64,000 bases of DNA, taken from Candidula unifasciata (taxonomy: Eukaryota; Mollusca; Gastropoda; Stylommatophora; Geomitridae). Shown in pieces: positions 58,690-64,000 of this stretch. Below the pieces are notes generated by a model, which searched no databases, had not been told where the DNA came from, and saw only the letters and a program-made list of their open reading frames with translations. The position numbers and the translations under genes are program-made. The DNA lies in the NCBI GenBank assembly GCA_905116865.2, contig CAJHNH020002835.1, forward strand, positions 155,001 through 219,000. Reading direction: 5' to 3'. Position 1 is the first letter of the stretch. Every line of letters begins with the position of its first letter.

Positions 58690-59365
58690 CATTCAGTCAC
58701 TGAACGGATTGTATCCAAGAAGTGCTAAAGAAACATTTTGTCATCATATTACACATCCCGCTCAAACCAATCTTTCCTTTCCAGAGTAAACAAATGATTG
58801 GCCGTGACCCACCATTCTATGTTAAAATAAATTCCTAGTATATCTATCATGTATCTTTTAAGTCATCTGCCAACCCTGGTAAGCTTTGGTTGAAACATTT
58901 TCCTAACATTCCATGTTTCTGAGCTAAGAAATGTATGTAGTCCGGTGACAGAGTTTACTATTGTAGTAATGGCAGGCTTAAGAAAGTCATCACAACTACT
59001 CTTACTTGCTCTGTCGTCATCCTCTCCCACAGTTTGTGTTTGTGATCTGCCAGGCCTGGGGCCATCACAATCAGAGTTTCTTGGTTTCTTGTGATAATAA
59101 TGCTGTAGTTTGCTGCTTGCTTTCCAAACCCAGATGACTTTAGACTATAACATCAGCCTTGAACAGCAAGTGAGTGCCCTGCTCTGTGCTACTCCTGCTA
59201 ACATCTGAGGGCACCCCCAGTAGTGTCCACATATCCGTGTGTATACTCGTTTCCTATAGCTGCATGTTTACCGTCATCTACAACCTGAAGGTGCAGTTGT
59301 GGTTTTTTCTTCGCCGAGTCTTCAGACCAGAATGGCACTTCCCAAAAGCCCCCAATACTTATAGA
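58690..59365 (-). pseudogene. LINE endonuclease N-terminus relic, minus strand, copy 2
   Basis: Parallel to 16936-17660 (ATTGTATCCAAGAAGTGCTA, CATTCCATGTTTCTGAGCT, GGCAGGCTTAAGAAAGTCAT, CTTCAGACCAGAATGGCACT). More decayed; the TWNV start is no longer open. Confidence 0.5.
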
Positions 59366-59366
59366 A

Positions 59367-59369
<3 letters not shown>

Positions 59370-59442
<73 letters not shown>
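59370..59442. repeat. (TA)n microsatellite
   Basis: Uninterrupted alternating TA of about 72 bases. Confidence 0.9.
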
Positions 59443-59448
<6 letters not shown>

Positions 59449-59689
59449 CACGCTAAAAAATGTATCTTCCCTGTGTGCGGCTTCGTGGCTAAGAGGCTAC
59501 CAAATGCGGTCAGCAATTTTATGACCCTCGAGTACTGAGGAGTCTTCCCCGTGTTAGAGTGGTAAAACATTATGTCTCATAGTTTTTAGACAATTTTACG
59601 AGAGTCACACCGTGAAAGAGATTGGGGTCTCAACACGTCATATTCCTAAAGAGAACACTGTATCAACCTACATTTTGGATACGGCACCG

Positions 59690-60090
59690 ATTATTTAATA
59701 TTCCCTGTAGCAACATACGGATGCCAGTCATGGACTATCGCCGAGTCCTTGAGAAAGAAAATAGAGGTTTTGAGCTAAAATACTATTAAACAATTCTCAG
59801 AATATCATAGACAAAGCAGATACAAAAAAAAATGACATTTTAAAATCACTAAACATCAAGGAAGGCTGACTTATTAACAGCATTTTTTTTTCGGAAGCTG
59901 AAATATCTTGGACATGACAATAATAGCATGAGGTATGGCGACAGGAAGAATTGGCAGGAGCAACAAACACGAAGATATAAGTTACGCCATGAATGTGAAC
60001 GTACACGAGGCGGGAGAGCTGACGAGTTTCTTTCAGTCAGACCATGATGAGGGCTATGTTCTGCAAAGAGCCGGCTGCATGATGATGATG
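59690..60090 (+). pseudogene. LINE RT C-terminal relic, copy 2
   Basis: Parallel to 17690-18150: GCAACATACGGATGCCAGTC, AAACATCAAGGAAGGCTGAC, CACGAGGCGGGAGAGCTGAC. Traces of ILRIS and FGHI-like motifs; several frameshifts. Confidence 0.55.
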
Positions 60091-60109
60091 AACCCATGAT
60101 ATGTGCTAC

Positions 60110-60369
60110 TAAGAACAGGAGTTCAATCCTTTGCTTTAATTGGTCGTACATACACATTACCATTGTGCACGATGATTGCAATGCTTTCCTATAGCATACC
60201 TAATAATTAATTAGTTTCTTTTTCATATCCGTACACAAAAGAAAACCTGAGTAAGCATGTCTTTATGTAGACAAAATAAAAGTACAAACTCCTCTCTCTG
60301 CTTCTCTTTGTATCTCTCTCTGTCTCGATCTCTCCTATTTCACACACACACACACACACATACACACAT

Positions 60370-60443
<74 letters not shown>
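60110..60443. repeat. Zeta block and (CA)n(TA)n microsatellite
   Basis: TTTGCTTTAATTGGTCGTAC, GCAATGCTTTCCTATAGCAT, CT-rich run, (CA)n from 60341, (AT)n from 60388. Same as 18905-19303. Confidence 0.75.
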
Positions 60444-60446
<3 letters not shown>

Positions 60447-60560
60447 GGGATGCTGACCACATCCCATGTCTTGTGCTTTTTGGCCTATAAAAATATAGGT
60501 CTAGCCCTCTGTGCCCTATACGCCTAAGGCGTGAAAAAGGGTCCTTTACTTTTGTATACG
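60444..60560. repeat. Lambda repeat
   Basis: GCTGACCACATCCCATGTC, GGCCTATAAAAATATAGGTC and GAAAAAGGGTCCTTTACTTT; copies at 40620-40770 (reverse) and 14990-15060. Confidence 0.5.
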
Positions 60561-60585
60561 TGTCAACATCGACATGAGGAGGATA

Positions 60586-62420
60586 TCTTCTATATATATA
60601 AAAATCAATGTTTGTGTGTTTGTTTGCCCCCTATAGACTAGGAAACTACTGAACCGATTTAGCTGAAATTTTCAGGATATGTTTGTTTTGATACCGGATG
60701 TTAAACCATCATGGTTTGAAATTAAACCTGTCACTGTTAGAGGTAGGTGACCACAATTTAAGCAAAAATATTCGAAACTAATATTTAAATTGTTAGTGAC
60801 ATCTAATTATAGCCACGTTAGTAATTGCGCATGCGCCGTAGTCAGAACGCAAGTCTTCCGCTATTCGCAGGAGAGTTACGTGCAGCCAGCGCCTTCTCTA
60901 ATAACAAAGAGTAGGTCGTGGTACAGCAAACAAAACTTTCTCTATATTTGTGTAGGCAGTGATTGCCACAATAACCATATTAAACACGATTTCTATTTTC
61001 TGTTTTTTTTTTTTTTTTTTTCAAACAACCCTCGATGGGATGGGGGGGGGGCATCAAGGACTATCCCGACGTCGGCGCAGACATTGACTGCGACATTAAC
61101 TTCATTAACCTTGTTAGACACGTGCGATTTCTATTGTTGTGCCGTTTCATTAATATATCTGGAGTATCTGTCTATGAGAAAACAATTGCCTGTGGTTTTG
61201 AGTTGTGTTATAATCAGACACAGTAGTAGTAGGGTCACACATCTCAATAGTTTAGTTCTCTTTTCGTTGCTCCAGTAGTAAATTTTTTTTACCCCGGACT
61301 AAAATAATATCCTTATCTGCTCTGTCGTGGTGACAGCACTAGCCATGTTGCCCTTAAAAAAAAAAAAGACAAGTAAATGGGTAAACTATTTGACAATTAA
61401 ATTTGACCATTTCGCATACTAATGATTGCATTTTTAAACTTTCCGATTGCATGGTTACGCTGAAATTACATAAGTGCTTCTCATGTGAAGACCGCCGGTA
61501 AGGTTATGGCGTTCTTCTGTCGGCAAGTGAAATTATACATCCTAACCTGACCAGTCTGTGGCGACAGCACTAGCAATGCGGAACCAAATCTTCTGGCTCA
61601 CGACTCTCTGTCTACTCCGATGGTAACACAGATAGCAGTGACATTATTTTAGTAGTTGTACTGGTACTTGAAGGATGATGTTGTAAATATTTCACTAGCC
61701 CTATTCACTACCTTTTACAATTCCTGCTCCTTTTTTAGTCCAGATGGACAGGGATGTCAATGTCAGTTACAGCAACAACAAAATATCGCCAGTTAGTGAT
61801 TTTCAAATCCTTCGAAGAGGGAGAGAGCAGTAGTTGGTGGAAGAGGGGAGGGGAGGGGGGTAATGACTTAAATTTAAGAGAACTTAAAGAGCTTTACACG
61901 TGATTTTCAAGTTCTCATTACCTAATTTGTTTATATTTTACTAACGCTACCTCCGCTTTTCTATTTTTTACGACTTACTTTGTTATTTACAAGTACAGTT
62001 GTAGCTTTACTTCTGTCTCCTATAAAAATACAAACAGCTTTAGCATGTGATAACCAAATAACCATTTTTGTTACTGTGCTAATAACACCATTTAAACGAC
62101 CAATAATATAAAGACACAATTATAAGGTGCGTGTTCTAAAGTTGGAAAACCAGACTATCTCTATATCTGTGCAGAAAATGATTGCGACATTAACTATATC
62201 AGACACAAGCGATATCCATTGTCTTTTTTTTTCCAAAAACCTTTGATGAGGGAGAGAATAGTAGGTGGACTTAGTTGTGGTGGTGAGGGGGGGGGGGGGG
62301 ATCAAAGACTATCTCTTATCTGAGCAGACAATGATTGTATTAGACACGTGCGATTTCTATTTTCTTTCATTTCCATTTAGCCAAACTATGCCACAGCAAC
62401 GCGTGGCCGGGTACAGCTAG
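60586..62420 (+). mobile_element. Helitron-like non-autonomous element 3
   Basis: 5' end TCTTCTATATATATAAAA preceded by A, then GTTTGTGTGTTTGTTTGCCC and CTACTGAACCGATTTAGCTG. 3' end GCCAC-loop-GTGGC, GGGTACAG, CTAG followed by T. A|TC...CTAG|T with a subterminal hairpin fits Helitron insertion at AT. The interior repeats a phrase TTAGACACGTGCGATTTCTA (61117, 62339) and carries GTGGCGACAGCACTAGCAAT. No Rep/helicase ORF. ORFs at 60790-61278 show no known domain. Confidence 0.6.
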
Positions 62421-62735
62421 TATACATATACAATATACATACATTGTATTATGTTTGAATTTATTTATCTGTTTGTATGTATACACATATACGATACTTA
62501 GATTTTCTTTTCTTTAATTATCTCAAACGATTTAGCAACTGATTGATAGATTGATTGGCACCTTTCCGTCTTTCCAGACGATAGTGTTTCATTACGCTAT
62601 AAGGAGTCATAGGACTCACAGCCCATATAATGATGGCGAGTGTGATTAGCAAGACCCGCCCGTCTTCCACAATGATTACGTGTGGTTTTAAGGACTATTG
62701 TTGTCAACAACTGTGTTTATCCCGTTTATTCTCAG
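62421..62735. other. Probable 3' flank of the following minus-strand LINE
   Basis: No ORF. CACCTTTCCGTCTTTCCAGA and CATAGGACTCACAGCCC may be LINE 3' UTR, but I cannot show this. Confidence 0.3.
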
Positions 62736-62739
62736 AAGC

Positions 62740-63994
62740 TCAGCTCTTATCCTTCCTGCAGTAATGTCTTCCTTCACACTCATTCCCTTCCTGATATGCC
62801 TTCTCCACACAACACGGTCCCTTGCATTTTCTTCCTATGAGTCCACCTAAATACCTGTAGCATTCTTGTCCCGCTTGCACACGTTTATACCGCAGTAGAG
62901 GTCTGCCTCGGCATCTTCTACCCGTTTTTAATTCACCATAAAGGATTTCTTTATGCCATTGTTCATTCTCCAGGTTTGAGAACACTGTTGTAGTATCTGC
63001 TCTTTCCAGTACATCCGTTTTTGTGGTTGTGTCCTGCCACCTAATGCCAAGCATTTTTCTTAAACATCGCATGTGAAAGCTATTTAGCCGTCTCTCCTGG
63101 TGCGAATAAGCTGACGAAGTGTTAATGTAATAAAGCAGAGTGATGAGGATACAAACCTGAAAGGCAAGAGTGTGTGTTTTAATTGTGAGCTTACTATTCT
63201 CTAAAACTATTTGTGTCAATCTGCTCACTGATGTTGCTGCCTTACCTAATATGATGTTGATTTCCTTGCCAGCGGTATGTTGTTATTAACTGTAGAACCC
63301 TGATAGGTAAAAGTGTCTACAGTCTCCAGCTGTTCACGGTCATTGAAGTCTGTAGGTCTATCATTAACACATTGCACCATAACCTTTGTCTTCTTTCTGC
63401 TGACTGCATGCATCAGCTGAGTGGGTGGTTGCTGCGCCATCATCTGCAAACAACAGCTCTCTTATAAGTGTCTTTCTTATCCTGGTTTTGACCTTCAGCC
63501 TGCGAGCATTGTAAAGGCTGCCGTCAGATCTAGAATCGATGTGTATACCAACTTCCTGATCTCGAAAAGCATGTGTCAAAAGAATTGATAAGTATATTGC
63601 AAAGAGGGTAGGAGCAAGTACACACCCCTGCTTTACTTCATTTTTTATTACAAACATTTTCGATGTTACTCCTCTGATGTTACACCTTTATTGTTAATTG
63701 TTCCTTTCATTTATGTGTGAAAGGACTTAATAATGCGCAGTAGGGTGGGTGGACACCCAATAATCTTCAGTGTGTCATACAGACCTTTTCGACTAACCAA
63801 ATCAAATGACTTATAAAATCAATAAAAACAACATGCAGTGGATGATTTTGTTCCTGCAACTGTCGCAACGAAAATAGCATATATGTGCTAGACCGGTTCC
63901 TACGAAAGCCACACTGGGACTCTGGGTAAATGCGGTTTTCAGGATCTGGAATCTTTGTTGAAAAAGTCTCGCAAGCACTTCCCCAACAGTACAC
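62740..63994 (-). pseudogene. LINE reverse transcriptase relic, truncated by window edge
   Basis: Minus strand, 5' to 3': PESQCGFRRNRSSTYMLFSL and VVFIDFISH (63994-63767, RT fingers/palm, catalytic FID kept), NEVKQGCVLAPTLFAIYLSI (63640), LLFADDGAATTHS (63440-63480, catalytic pair intact), DTFTYQGSTVNNN (63290), then 63228-62740 with HMRCLRKMLGIRWQDTTTKT and EILYGELKTGRRCRGRPLLR. Three frames are needed, so it is broken. Same group as the fragment at 5783-6195. Confidence 0.8.
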
Positions 63995-64000
63995 AGCAGC

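Noticed and set aside
59470..59550. tRNA-like head with A-box-like TGGCTAAGAGG
   Set aside because: No acceptable B box follows at the right distance; may be a decayed SINE but not supportable.
60790..61278. 162-codon ORF in Helitron-like element 3
   Set aside because: Crosses T-run and G-run tracts and has no Rep or helicase motif; not a supportable gene.

Overview
This is non-prokaryotic, repeat-saturated animal DNA. I see no host gene, rRNA or CRISPR, and no tRNA that looks functional. Almost every coding trace is a piece of a transposable element. The mixture is LINEs with a C-terminal RNase H and (TAAC)n tails, several endonuclease/RT LINE relics, a Penelope-like relic, Helitron-like ends, tRNA-derived SINEs, long (CA)n/(TA)n tracts and a Gypsy/retrovirus-style LTR element. 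That suggests a large invertebrate genome. A mollusc, possibly a cephalopod, is my guess from familiarity; nothing here proves it.

Layout. 1-2305: broken RNase H LINE (copy A). 4.0-6.2 kb: LINE endonuclease relic with two nested insertions, then a zinc-finger LINE end. 7.5-8.8 kb: Penelope-like relic with GIY-YIG domain, interrupted by a SINE. 12.7-14.9 kb: possible solo LTR. 16.9-20.4 kb: LINE relics, long microsatellites, a tRNA-derived SINE. 21.1-23.9 kb: Helitron-like element with an internal duplication and tRNA-like modules. 24.2-35.1 kb: four LINE relics, one of them (27.2-28.9 kb) an RT plus RNase H on the minus strand. 38.0-40.2 kb: LINE copy B, a young 5'-truncated insertion with a perfect 12-bp target duplication. 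41.0-43.4 kb: LINE relic with a 202-bp insertion. 45.28-52.34 kb: complete LTR retrotransposon with 2.1-kb LTRs, a 5-bp target duplication, a proline-tRNA-type primer site and one 727-codon ORF but no protease, RT, RNase H or integrase. 54.7-56.6 and 60.6-62.4 kb: two more Helitron-like elements. 57.1 kb, 59.7 kb and 62.7-64.0 kb: LINE relics.

Under these insertions lies a composite repeat. Its blocks recur in the same order and orientation: an alpha block, a beta block with a minus-strand RNase H fossil, then kappa, gamma, delta (with GGTATGTATCAAGTTATAAA) and a CA/TA-rich epsilon block. The cycle is seen around 10-12, 26-32, 36-38 and 43-53 kb. Elements have landed inside it, so the relative order of events can be read.

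The most interesting object is the 45.3-52.3 kb LTR element: structurally intact and young, with an unfamiliar protein, no polymerase, and its primer site echoed twice downstream. All coordinates and alignments were read by eye; no database search was run.
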